DNA of 64,000 bases from Porites lobata. Lineage: Eukaryota; Cnidaria; Anthozoa; Scleractinia; Poritidae. The notes under the pieces were generated by a model, which saw nothing but the letters and a program-made list of their open reading frames with translations, did no database searches and was not told the DNA's origin. Shown here one piece after another: positions 36,415 to 47,130 of the stretch. How positions within the stretch are numbered: position 1 is the first letter of the stretch; every line of letters starts with the position of its first letter. Location: the NCBI GenBank assembly GCA_942486035.1, contig CALNXK010000073.1, positions 638,501 through 702,500 of the forward strand, given 5' to 3'. Both the position numbers and the translations under genes were made by a program.

Positions 36415-39400
36415 TTAATTAGCTTTAGTCTTTCACAAGCTTGGCCGTTATTTGTGTTCCTCCAACGCTAAACACAAAATATGAACCACCCAGAGTGACT
36501 GATATACAGGCGGTATATAGCGTTTGTTTATTGAAAAGAGGAAGGCAAATTGAACCTTTGTTTCCGATTGAAGACTCGGCTCAGTCTGGCCAAAAACAAG
36601 CAAATAAAAACAAAAATACAAAAGAGATCATCGGCTTGTATTCCTTTGTTTAATACCGCTCTCTGATCTGATTAACTCAGCATGGTATTTTCTTTTGTTT
36701 CTGGCAAACCAACGTAAATTGTTTAGTGGGAGTGGAGGGGGCGTTTCAGCCGTTTCACTACTCTCTATCTTTTTGTTTTCGTTGATTTTGGTTTTAGTAT
36801 ATGCCTTCATTGTTTACTTTATTACAAATGATCCTTTTTTAAAAAATATTATGTTGATTTTCTTCTTTATGGGAGCACAATCTGGTCAAAACAAGAGCGG
36901 ATAAAGGAGTCCGACAGTGTACGATCACAAAAAGCACACAACAATCGAGTGTGGATAATGTTTCGTCTGGTGTTTTGGTTTAATGAGTGCATGTCATGAC
37001 CCAGCAGTATAAATCTCTAGTAGCAAATAAGATCCGCCGGATTTGACAATTTAGAGCAGTTTCCGTTCAAATGAACGCCAAAAACAAATGCCTTTGAAAA
37101 CAAAAGTTTCTAGAAAGTAAAAGTGAAAGTGTTGAACTATCAAGCCAATCTGAAGAAGCCGGATAGAGATGAGAGGAACGTGTAGGTTTTTTTGTGAGTC
37201 GAGTACATTAAACCAGTGTTTACAGAGAAAGAGTGTGGAGCAATTCTTTTAACCATACAGAAACTGAAACAAATGAGCCATGAAATTGCATTCGTTAAAG
37301 GAGTAGTGGATGAGAAAACCTGGAATGTGTACACAGTACACTTTTTGTACTGAGGAAGCTGATGTCAGCCCCTTTTTTTACATCATGTGACTTTAACAAT
37401 TAAGCAGAACGTTCTTAAGCGTTCTGCTTATTCCGTTTATTGATTTTACTAACAAAACTGGAACTAAAGCTAGCAGGAATGATAGTATTTATGAAAAAAG
37501 AGCATTGCAGAGCGAGAGCTATGGCTGAAGACTATTCAGTCTTCGGAAATTGAAGCATAGGGGTCGTTAAGCGCAAGAAATCAGTAAGCTTATTGTGAAA
37601 TCCATTATGGGGCTAATAAACTGTCAAAGTGGCTCGAAAGCTGGTCTTCCAAACCTTTTAAACACATGTGTTTACTTGGTATATTTTTGCTAATCATGTC
37701 TACTTTAGATCCTGCGCTCTGCGGCATGTTTAAGCGGTGCTTTGCAGTTAAATTGTTCATTTGTGACGTCAAAAGTTTACTCGCCTCCAACCAAAAGAAA
37801 CGGACGGAACTTACTAAAGTCGTTTTGGTACTGCACTTTGCGATCATACTTGCAGGGCTGGTGAATACGCGAGTACGCGAGTCGGTGGAACTTGTTAATG
37901 TTTACCGACCCGAAAATGAAGAACAGACTGAGAGATAAAACATTTTTAAGTCAGCAAGTTGCTTTTTAACAATACTATACTCTTACCGTGGTGAGTTTTC
38001 AGAACCAATATCCTGTCTTTTCTTCTTGGGGCCATCCGAGAATGTGGTTGTTTATCGCACTTTTCATGTAGATCGATACCAAAAGCGGTGTTTTCCCCTT
38101 TCGTCTGTAGAGACTGACGTAAATGCCTTAAAATGTTGACTTGATGCCAGAAAACAAAGTTAAACAGATTAAGGCATGTCTGATCTTGTGGAGTACGAAT
38201 CATGTTTTTAACACTTGCCTTGATGGGCGCAATTTATCAGCATTCCAAACCGCAAGCGAAGGGTCATGTCACTATAATTGTAAGTTACAGCATTCAAGCT
38301 GAAGACTAACAAAGTAAACAACAGGTGGGGGTGACTATGTTTTTAGCAGCAGAGAACTGGGGGAGGGAGGGGTGGTGGGTAGTTTCAATCAAGGAGGCGA
38401 CTTTTTGTCCCCTAAATATCCGATCTTTCTCCTTTAATACATATTTGTAATATCACTTCAGCTGAAGTACAGAGAGGTTTACTACAAGGGAAGGGTAATT
38501 TAGAGTTTGTAAGAAATGGACGATCAGAAAGCGAAACTGCCTATGTTCTTCCTTCGCCGCTCTTTGTTTTTCTTTGGTATTAACGACCTGTCCATGTACG
38601 ATATGCTGTCACTAGGGACGCTGTCCCTTCCTGTTGATAAGTGGTTACTTACAGTGCTTACTTAATAATCCTTGTGCCTAAGTATTGTGTCCGTCCACGA
38701 ATTGCAAACTTATGAACATTGAGTGGGGTCTGAGTGAGGCGGTAGCCCCATGTACCAAGGGGTACCCTGCATGTACCTTGTATGTACCAAAAGATCCAAA
38801 CGCGTTCTTTTTCTGAGGCCTATCCCGCTATTCAGATTTTCTCTTTTTATTCTATCCAAAGGCTATCAACTTTGGTCCGTAAATCATCTATAGGACTACC
38901 GGGGAGTTTATTTAATTTTGAGGGTCCAAGAACTGGGGCGTTTAATATATAGGAGGCGTTTACTTTCATTATTCAACGAACTCGATCTACAAAACTAATG
39001 TGCTTTCGGTGAATTATAATGTTGCGCAATCCTCAGTCCATCAGTTGATTCGTCAAGGCCGTCCATAGATCCATATCACTGTTTCAAATATGAACTTCGA
39101 TGTCAGAATCCTCTTTCAGGGTCGTCATTGTGTTGTCATCACGTTAGTCATTCCTTCTGCGCTGATCCTGACTTTTAACTTGACATGGAACAAGATGCAA
39201 TGTACAAACCCTTGTTAATCAAGCAAGAATCTGAATAATTGCTAGCATTTGAGATTAGCTTTTATGGGCGTTTATTAGAGAGGGCTGTCTATGATCTAAT
39301 ACAAACTTTAGATGGTTGACGGGGCGTTTATAAGACAAGTGCATGGCGTTTATTTGAGATGGTCAATTAGATTATTTACGTTAAAATGAAAGTACAATAT

Positions 39401-39981
39401 TCATGGTGGTATGTGTATGATAAGTTCGTTAATGTTTGGTCTCACGGTAATCATTGAGTACCATGACCGCAAACGATAAATTATTATTATTCTTCATCAT
39501 TCTTTTCAACAAAAATCGTCTTTGTGCGACGAAGAATTCCTCTTTATGTTTATACTTCCGACCTGTCTTTCAAGCTAACGATCTGAAGCTAAGGATGGAA
39601 AATCAAAACATCGGTTTGACAAAAGTGAAAACGGGGTAAACTTTTTCTAACAAAATTATCTTTTGCACTTTTCAGCTTTTTTGTTTTACTTTGTCTTTTG
39701 TTTGTTTCTTTGTGTGTTTTTTCTAAACCCTTTATGCTCCTAGTTTCACTTTCTTTTGAATTCAGGTGTTTCGCCACATGTTGAGGAATTTCTCTGCTTA
39801 GAGAGAGTTTCTAATGAATGCGGCATTGATTTCTTTATATCTAGTAGAGTACATGCCATTGTTTAGGGGGCAGTATAACTACTATTAAGCTGGTGGCAAA
39901 AAAGCATTGTTGACGCTGCTTTTGACCTTTATGATTTCTCGACTAGGGTGACTATCAAACGGCAGAAAAACTGAGGGGGGT

Positions 39982-40167
39982 GCCACCACTACCGGCTTCC
40001 CCGCGAAATGCCGTCTAAAGAACGAGTACAGAAATTCCATACTGATCACGTATCACTACCCAGATCTGGGAAGTGCTTTTGACTGGTTAAACTGAATTTG
40101 CTTCAGCCAATCAGAAGCACTAGTTCTCATTGCTCAGACTTCATTTCGCGGTAAAACCAGTGGTGGC
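39982..40167. mobile_element. Short MITE beside paralog 4
   Basis: Terminal inverted repeats of about 25 bases: GCCACCACTACCGGCTTCCC followed by CGCGAAATG at the left, and CATTTCGCGGTAAAACCAGT followed by GGTGGC at the right. It ends about 40 bases beyond the stop codon of paralog 4, so it could lie in that gene's 3' UTR. Confidence 0.65.
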
Positions 40168-40209
40168 CTCGCGAAATGTGGGCTGTTTTCTCAGCTGGTT
40201 ATGTATTTT

Positions 40210-42011
40210 TCAGGTCTTTAGCAGTAGCATAAAAACAACTGTTGTAAAAATCCAAATCCAGCCATAAATAATCGGTGCCTTGCTTTGTGACTGTCCAATG
40301 TAGTAACATTTTCCTTTAAAACATTGCCTCTTACAGTGTTGGGCAAAGCACTCCATTCGACAGTCTCCTCCTAAGCACATCTGATCACATCTTTCTACTC
40401 CTTTGACGCACTCCATGGTGCAGTTGGTGCAGACCTGGTTGCAAGTGGAAGCTGAACACTTGATGTGACGACATTTTGCCTTCCATACGCACGACTGGGA
40501 GCATAACTTACTGGAAGCACAGTTCATATTACACATTCCGAAGAAGCACTTCTGGGCGCACGCATTTCTACCTGAAGTAAGAAGCAAAGTACGTCAATTT
40601 CCTGTTCACGATCTAAAAGTACAATTACTTGAATACGATATTCTTGGCGTTGTAACAACTATCCATAACAATGGTAGCATGTATATCATTCCAACATAAA
40701 TGGGGAGACTGCGTGGACAGTATTGGGCGGGAGCGGCTGCCTTCTCGCCATGCGTGCAAGGGTACCCGGCTACAAGCACATATGACGCTCTATCCTTTAG
40801 TGGTCAACAAGCAAAAAAGAGTAGGTATACGGTTAAGGAACGACAAAGTTAATTGACCCTTGGACGTCTTAATCGGGTGCCTCTGTAATTTCGCTTTGAT
40901 CGCCAGGACCTATACCTAAAGTTGTCATTACAGAACACTTTAACCGGCCGGGAGTTGGTTGGGATAGCTTGACTACTGAGAGTTGATAATTAGGCATACA
41001 AAGGAAACAGGCTTCTTTTCTGTTACATAGCACAGGGAAATTGAAATCGAAAATTTGCGTTTTTGTGATCCTACAGGATAGCTTAGCCTGTGTCTCTTGT
41101 TTCTGGGTTATTCTATTGCTAGTTCTTGTTTCTTGTTATCGCCTGTAGAACAAGTGTGATTTCGGGCGAACGAGCGTTCACTATTTCCTGTGTTATCGCC
41201 ACGATCTTAACTCTGGTCCCAGAGGTTTTTCTATTCTGAAAGCAGATTAAGGGCACTTTCGGAAAGTCAGACCTGGCCAGCCAACCCAGTCATTTTGAAA
41301 ATGAAGTATCAGTCACTTTTCTAAAAAAATTTCCTTGACTAAACCCCATCATCATACCATTTAGGAATCAACCGAACCTGTCTGGATAGTCCTGATTAAT
41401 CAGGAAATTCTCCTTAGGACTACCCTGATGTGGCCAATCAGTTGTGACAAATGGTAAGTGCCTTAGTCAGTTATACAGTCAGGTCATTATATTTTTCAAA
41501 TGTGTTATACGTGTTAGATGCACTTCGTCTCTTTCCTCTTTCCTAATTCTTTATTATGTAACTATGCAATTTCTGTAACTTTCGCAGTGTATCAGTGTGA
41601 TTGAGTAAAGGAAAAAAATCATCAAAAAAGGCGGCTTAAGATCGTTGAGAGTAGAGAGTATGATCGGTGGATTGGGAAGCCGGTCACATTTAGTGCTCGT
41701 GAAGCGCCAGTGAGTCACCAAAATGCGTTTTATGCTTTCTTATCTTTAAGGCTTTCTTCTCTCAGCTTAAGCAATAGACTTCTCAATGTTTACTTACCAG
41801 AACAGGTCATTGTTGGACACGAAGAAAGAAAATTGCAGCTTTGTGAACAGCTGCTAAATGGAGTTGTTTCTGTCATTTTACAGGAACAATGGCTGAAATT
41901 ACACTTCTTTTGGCAGAGATGTTGGTTCAATGAGCCATCTTCGCATTGCTCGCTGGCCACTGACATCACAGTTGCATAAAGGATCACCGTAATGAAGGTC
42001 TGCGGGATCAT
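40210..42011 (-). CDS. Cysteine-rich surface protein, paralog 4 (two coding exons)
   Basis: Exons 42011-41798 and 40571-40210 (minus strand) join in phase 1 at a glycine codon to give 191 residues. Signal peptide MIPQTFITVILYATVMSVAS; an acceptor (AATTCCAG) ends one base before the ATG. The donor is GGTAAGT-like and the acceptor TTACTTCAG. The ectodomain has 28 cysteines: an N-terminal block, a module CSQSCNFLSSCPTMTC, an extra module CAQKCFFGMCNMNC, then the shared core (CNQVCTNCTMEC, CDQMCLGGDCRMEC) with the same spacing as paralogs 1-3 apart from one extra residue in the second gap. The C-terminus is hydrophobic (IIYGWIWIFTTVVFMLLL) and ends in KT with no tail, which fits a GPI-attachment signal better than a receptor tail. 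It is the most divergent member. NFS, NCT and similar sites could be glycosylated. Confidence 0.82.
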
Positions 42012-42168
42012 TCTGGAATTTTAAGGTAAAAATTTTAGAGAGGGGCTTGATAACACTAGACCAGTATGAATTTAAACCGTAATGTGTTCAAACCACCTTT
42101 GATGGAGCGTTTTCAGGTGACGCTGTGTCGGCCATGTTGGTTTACTAAGTTTATGTTCACTCTATGTC

Positions 42169-42500
42169 CTGCCCCATGAAAGGGAATCCAGGGCAGTCTT
42201 GGATTCTGGATTTCACGCTGCGGATTCCAGATTCCAGGTAACTGCATTACAGTCTCTGTCAATGGAACTTGGATTCTGGATTCCAATCGATTGTGTGATT
42301 CCGGATTCCACACCGTGAATTCCGGATTCCGGGTAACTGGATTCCAGTCTCTGTCAATGGAACTTGGATTCTGGATTCCAATCGACTGTGTGATTCCGGA
42401 TTCCTTGAGCTGTATTCTGGATTCCAAAAACCCAGGATTCCAGATTCCAAAAGCCAAAATTTTCCAGATTCCGGAATCCGGATTCCCTTACCTTGGGCGA
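42169..42500. mobile_element. GATTCC-repeat element, copy 1
   Basis: The tips are related inverted repeats (GCCCCATGAAAGGGAATCC at the left; GGATTCCCTTACCTTGGGC at the right) and TATGTC occurs on both flanks (42163-42168, 42501-42506). The interior is dominated by GGATTCCGGATTCC-type words and includes a 95-base tandem duplication (the phrase CAGTCTCTGTCAATGGAACT begins at 42250 and again at 42345). The open frames across it, rich in ESRIQ and WNP, are translations of the repeat. Confidence 0.7.
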
Positions 42501-42544
42501 TATGTCGGGTAGCTTTTGCGCCCGCACAAAAATTATATCTGGTA

Positions 42545-42716
42545 GGGCCTCTGTTCACACATATTAACGGTTATTTCGGCGCGATTTCTGTGACGGAGCA
42601 AAGCTGCGCCGCGTCGATCTCCGAAATGGAGACTCGCATATCGGAGAGGTGTTCCATTCTATACCGGATAGATTTTCATATTGGTCAGGAGCCGATTAAT
42701 GTGAACAATTAGGCTC
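42545..42716. mobile_element. Short TIR element
   Basis: The left end GGGCCTCTGTTCACACATAT, continuing TAACGG, is inverted at the right as CCGATTAATGTGAACAATTAGG. The interior is CpG-rich (GGCGCGATTTC, GCGCCGCGTCG). Non-coding. Borders approximate. Confidence 0.55.
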
Positions 42717-43102
42717 CGAGAGTCGCACGAGGGGAAGCCATCAATTTAAATTTCGCGTACCATATCAGGCAAATAAAGGCGTATTTAAATTTTCGTTTTT
42801 TTTCCAAAAACTATAGCGGACTGGAACTGCTTCCGTGAGGCCATTGTTTCATCAACCTCCTTAGAAACGTTTTAATATAGGTTATCAGCTTTTCTTGAAT
42901 AATAGTTATATATAGTTTATATAGTTTTCTTTATTTAACTTTTAGATCATTATTCTATATATTAGTATATCTGTATTTTATTCATTTACTTATTTTATTT
43001 CTTCATGTATTTGTTTGTTTGTTTGTTTTTTTTATTTTTACGGTTGGTGCGATATCTTAACGATTTTACCGACCCAATACATGTAAATGTAAAAAATACT
43101 GA

Positions 43103-43230
43103 AATGGCGGCCATGTCCATGTTGGTGTTTCCAGCCAACCCTGTGAGAGTTGAACGCTTTTCTTGTGTAAAAATACCTTTTGTTCCAAGAAACTCATTTA
43201 GTCATTGGTTACATGAGTGAAAACGCCCTA
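43103..43230. repeat. Dispersed repeat, copy 1
   Basis: GGCGGCCATG, TTGGTGT, GAGAGTT, CTTTTCTTGTGTAAA and GTGAAAACGCCCTAT occur in the same order as in 46779-46950, with about 20-30% difference by eye. It is an old dispersed repeat of unknown class. Confidence 0.55.
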
Positions 43231-43312
43231 TATGGTTCTTTCCTTCCGTTTACGTAAAGCGGCCTCAAAAATTATCTCAAACCGGTTTGCTTTATTCCAT
43301 TAGCTAACCGAC

Positions 43313-43634
43313 CCCCCGGGGGGGGGACTCAGCATATGAAAGGGGTGGGGATGCTCGTCGTCTCGCTTAGGGGTGTAAATTTCGGACTTTGGTCTCACTT
43401 AGAGTGTTCTGGGCAAAACGCCATCATAGTTAGTCGTGATCGTGAAGGTCTCGTTTAGGGTTGCACGTGAAAAAAATATAAAAATATGTGTATTGTCTGT
43501 GTTTTAACATGGTCTCTTTTAGGGGTCAAAAAAGGCTTGGGCTACGCCCAGATCGGTCTCTTTTAGGGGGTTAATTCCAAATTTGCGACGAGCATCCCCA
43601 TCCCTTTCGTATGCGGAGTCCCCCCCCCCCCGGG
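43313..43634. mobile_element. hAT-type MITE with G/C homopolymer tips
   Basis: An exact 8-base target duplication, TAACCGAC (43305-43312 and 43635-43642), flanks about 45-base inverted ends containing GGGGATGCTCGTCG and CGACGAGCATCCCC. The interior repeats GGTCTC.CTTAG / GGTCTCTTTTAGGGG phrases. Confidence 0.8.
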
Positions 43635-44781
43635 TAACCGACATCAATGGATCAGACCTGATCTGAACTGACCTATATGTAGAGATTTTGTGCATAGCTC
43701 CCAGATAAAGGCCATTTATCACGGTGTCACAGACTATTAAATGCTCCTAATTGCTTTTTCCTCTCTATTACTTCTGCGAAGTGAGATTTCATATATGTTA
43801 TTTCATCTACGGGCTCGGTCACGTAATGGTTCGTAAAAAACCCTCAAAACTGATTCCTTGAAAACTGATGTCGATCATTTAGATAATAAAAGTAAGAATA
43901 AGAATTACTGAGTATATAACAGGTCTTACTCTTACGCTATGGAGTGTTTTAATACATTACTGTCAATGACTTGAAGAAGATGTGTTTCCCAGGGTTATTT
44001 ATTAACTAACGAAAACATTGTGACTTGACTTACTTGTTTGAATTTTAGTCCGAGTGCTCTGTTGACCGCTTCTCTTCTGTATAAGGTTATAGCGTTTTTA
44101 TGAAGGTTTCTCAGTGCGAAGTTTGACTCATAAGTACTTGACAAAGTCGTGAAAAAGGAAATTTTTAACCGCTCTCCGAGCGCGATTTTTCATACACACA
44201 GCTAGCGTCAATAAGGCATGATGATCAATTATTAAAAGACTTTATCGATAACATTTGTATGCAAACACGGAGAGCATATCAGTATACTACGGTGAACTTC
44301 ATTGGTTGTGAAAAAACTAGCTTTAATAATTATCTTGCCATAAATTACAATTTTCGTCATTAGCTCGGTGCTTTTTGTCAGATGTAACGGTCCTTTTAAG
44401 AAGGTTTTGTAACAAGTAACGTTATTTTTGCGAAAAAAAATTAAATACAGAAATACGGATATAACAGGGAGAAAAAAAATCAGTCAACCAGTTTAATTGC
44501 GACAATTGATCGCAAAAGCAAGTTAGTCGATGCGAAAAAACATGATTTATATGTAGGGCGGATATGTTTTGTGGTGAGTAAGTATACACTATCTTTGCAT
44601 CCCGCTGTGTGTAGAGAAAGGAGACAATGATTTACCTGTATTTGAAAGGAAGGCTTTTTTGTTAATGTAAATTTTCAGAGATTAGAATTGAGCCCTACCT
44701 GAATAGGAAGAAAAGCAGAATCGAATCGATTAGCACTCATGATGAGTATCATGTCTTAATCTCATTGGTTTCCCGTCCCAT

Positions 44782-45194
44782 ATTGCTGGTTTTCACATGA
44801 CGTCACTAAAATTCAAACTACAAAACTATCGGTCCTACCGAGATTTTACTTTCACGATGTATTAGAGCAGCTGAAAACTAATTTTGATACAAATTTTCGC
44901 TTCAAAAGGGTTCTTGGTTTTGTGATAGAGTACGCTTGAATTATTTCTAAGCTTTTGCTTGACGCGGCATTTACATGACATGACGGCCAAGAGAGCTGTC
45001 ACATAGGTTAAAAAAAAATGACTTATTTCAGGGAATTTTCCTATCTAAACAGCTCATGTATTAGAGAAAGCATTACTTTAATGTTTATGAGTTCTTCGAA
45101 GAATAAATTCACGCTCTTGTAGCAAAACTCGGTAACAGATGTTTCTGTTTGTTTCCGTCCGCCATGTTGGAGCTCATCCGGATGAGCACCAGCG

Positions 45195-45226
<32 letters not shown>

Positions 45227-45363
45227 GTAAAATGTTTCTTCGAATATCTCGTATACGAAATATTCCTTTGACCTGAATCTTGGCGAGGGTCTCGGCATAT
45301 TAACCTCCTTTCATTTCCCAGATTCTGGACTTTATCTATCGAAAGGTTTTGATTTTTATTTGA

Positions 45364-45395
<32 letters not shown>

Positions 45396-45404
45396 GCAAT
45401 TGGT
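44782..45404. mobile_element. Long TIR element
   Basis: The left ATTGCTGGTTTTCACATGAC followed by GTCAC is inverted at the right as GTGACACTGAAAACCAGCAA followed by T. It contains CGCCATGTTGGAGCTCATCC. It is about 620 bases and non-coding; the 108-codon minus frame inside it shows no domain. Confidence 0.55.
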
Positions 45405-46106
45405 CAATGTTGATGTATTCAGCTTGACGAGGCATTGCTATGATTTCTCACTAACGGCCCGTTTACGCATACGATTCCTTTTGTTTCTAAATGTTTTAAG
45501 ACTGCAATTCTTGTCACCCTTAAGCTCGCATAGATAGAAGATGTATGTACAACCGATTTTAGTGCAATGTTTACCAAAATCGCAAATATGTCGAAATGTT
45601 AACTCAGTGACTGGCGTAAAACGCTGCAGTTATTACAGAAGAGGTGCCTTGAATTCACACTCAAATTAATTAACTCAAACAGAGGTGAAAAAAGAAAAAA
45701 AATTACAAGTGCAGGCCTGCTGTATAGCTGGCAGCTTTCAATTGCTTGCAGCGTACCAACGGATCAAGAAAATGCCTCACAGCTAGTAAATCAAAAATGT
45801 TAACATTTTTTTTTTAAAAAGTAGCTTATAAAGTTAACAACAAGAAAGAGGCGTTGCTTTTAATAAGAAACTTAGCTTTATTTATTTTTTAATATGTCAT
45901 TTTGTTACTTTTTCATTCAATGCAAAATAAACGTTAAATCCGCTGAAAGACTTTAACTTTCATCATTTCAATAATATAGGTATTTGCTTGTTTGACGTGT
46001 ACATATGATGGAGGGGTTAATGTCACCTGAATTTATCTCCGCTAAAGTGAAAGATTCACAGATGCAGTTAAATAATAAGAAACAAACAAACAGAAAGCAA
46101 ATTCAC

Positions 46107-46585
46107 CTCATGCAAGGGAATCCAAGACAGTCTTGGACTCGGAATTGCAGGTACTTGATCCCCAGTCTTCAGGGGCGTAGCCAGCTTTTCGACTAGTTGA
46201 AGTCCTGGCTGACTTTCATTTCCACATATATATCCTGAAAATCCCACGCATGACTAGTACGCACTGACCTCACCAACACTTTGAGCTCTTAAGCTTTTTA
46301 GCTCACCCCAACAACGCATAATTTATTACAAGCGCTAAAGTGATCAAACCAAAAATTTATAGGCCCTGGCCTACAGGCCTCTGGGCTGGTTACGTGCCTG
46401 GTCTTTGTCAGTGGAACTTGAATTTCGTATCTCAATCGTTTCTGAGATTCCGGATTCCTTGAGCTGTATTCCGGATTCCCAAGTCTCAGGATTCCGGATT
46501 CCACTAGCAAAACCTTCCCGGACTCCTGATCCAACAAGCAAAAAATTGCTGGAGTCTGGAATCCGGACTCCCTTTCATGGGGCGA
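46107..46585. mobile_element. GATTCC-repeat element, copy 2
   Basis: Begins CCTCATGCAAGGGAATCC and ends GGACTCCCTTTCATGGGGCG, the inverse tip. The interior shares GTCAGTGGAACTTG, GATTCCTTGAGCTGTATTCC and repeated GGATTCCGGATTCC with copy 1. Confidence 0.65.
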
Positions 46586-46778
46586 AATGCATATTGTAAA
46601 CATTTACGTAGATCAGTTATCGACTGATATCGAAAAGTATCATTGTCTTTGTTCTATAAATTGCCCTCATGCCTATGGTGTTGTGCACAATATTTTAAAA
46701 GTTTGATGTTTAGGTGACCGTGGACCATCGCTTGTGACGAGCTCTACAAGATGATCTGAATATATGAAGCTGTTTTTT

Positions 46779-46950
46779 ACATGACGTCACGGCGGCCATA
46801 TTGGTTTCCAAGACAATGAAACGGCGGCCATGTTGGTGTCCCAAACCAATCTTGTGGGAGTAGAATCTTTTCTTATGTAAACGCCTCCTTTTGTTGCAAT
46901 AATGCATATGCATAAATAGATGCTGGTCACGTGAGTGAGAATGCTCTATT
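46779..46950. repeat. Dispersed repeat, copy 2
   Basis: Related to 43103-43230. The opening phrase GGCGGCCAT.TTGG is itself duplicated within the copy (46790 and 46824). Confidence 0.55.
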
Positions 46951-47130
46951 GAAACATGGCTCTGCTGAAGACCTGTGACGTCACCAAAGTGGCCGCCATA
47001 TGAGGCACCATAATGTAAACAGGCAGATAAAGTCAAATGGTTTTCTTAACCCTCAAGGCAAAGTCTTGGTGTGCACATCCAAGCGTGTCATTTAACAGCT
47101 GAAATTCGTGACCTTCTCACGCGAATTAAG

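Larger units (their letters stand above)
29960..40209. other. Intergenic between paralogs 3 and 4
   Basis: No confident exon. It is dense in mobile-element debris: a Tc1/mariner-type element (30863-31042), a TTAA element (31258-31473), a palindromic element (31538-31651), a hairpin near 32005-32086, the palindromic array 35786-36414, a stem-loop with 11-base arms (37401-37430) and a MITE at 39982-40167. GATTCC-rich fragments lie at about 30482-30550, 31120-31210 and 31660-31705. Frames at 33007-33439 and 37605-38203 have no recognisable domain. Confidence 0.5.
42012..47130. other. Intergenic between paralog 4 and the PAQR gene
   Basis: No confident exon. It is mostly repeats: two GATTCC elements (42169-42500, 46107-46585), a small TIR element (42545-42716), a hAT-type MITE (43313-43634), a long TIR element (44782-45404) and two related copies of a GGCGGCCATGTTGGTGT repeat (43103-43230, 46779-46950). 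The stretch 43650-44780 shows nothing recognisable. Confidence 0.5.

Noticed and set aside
36171..36471. Open frames with repeated Cys/His/Trp phrases
   Set aside because: They are translations of the palindromic 77-base repeat, not members of the cysteine-rich family.
37605..38203. Frames of 80-90 codons, one with a hydrophobic N-terminus
   Set aside because: The apparent signal sequence is not followed by conserved features and no acceptor or donor context supports it.
42113..42558. Open frames of 99-114 codons on the minus strand
   Set aside because: Their repeated ESRIQ and WNP phrases are translations of the GATTCC repeat.
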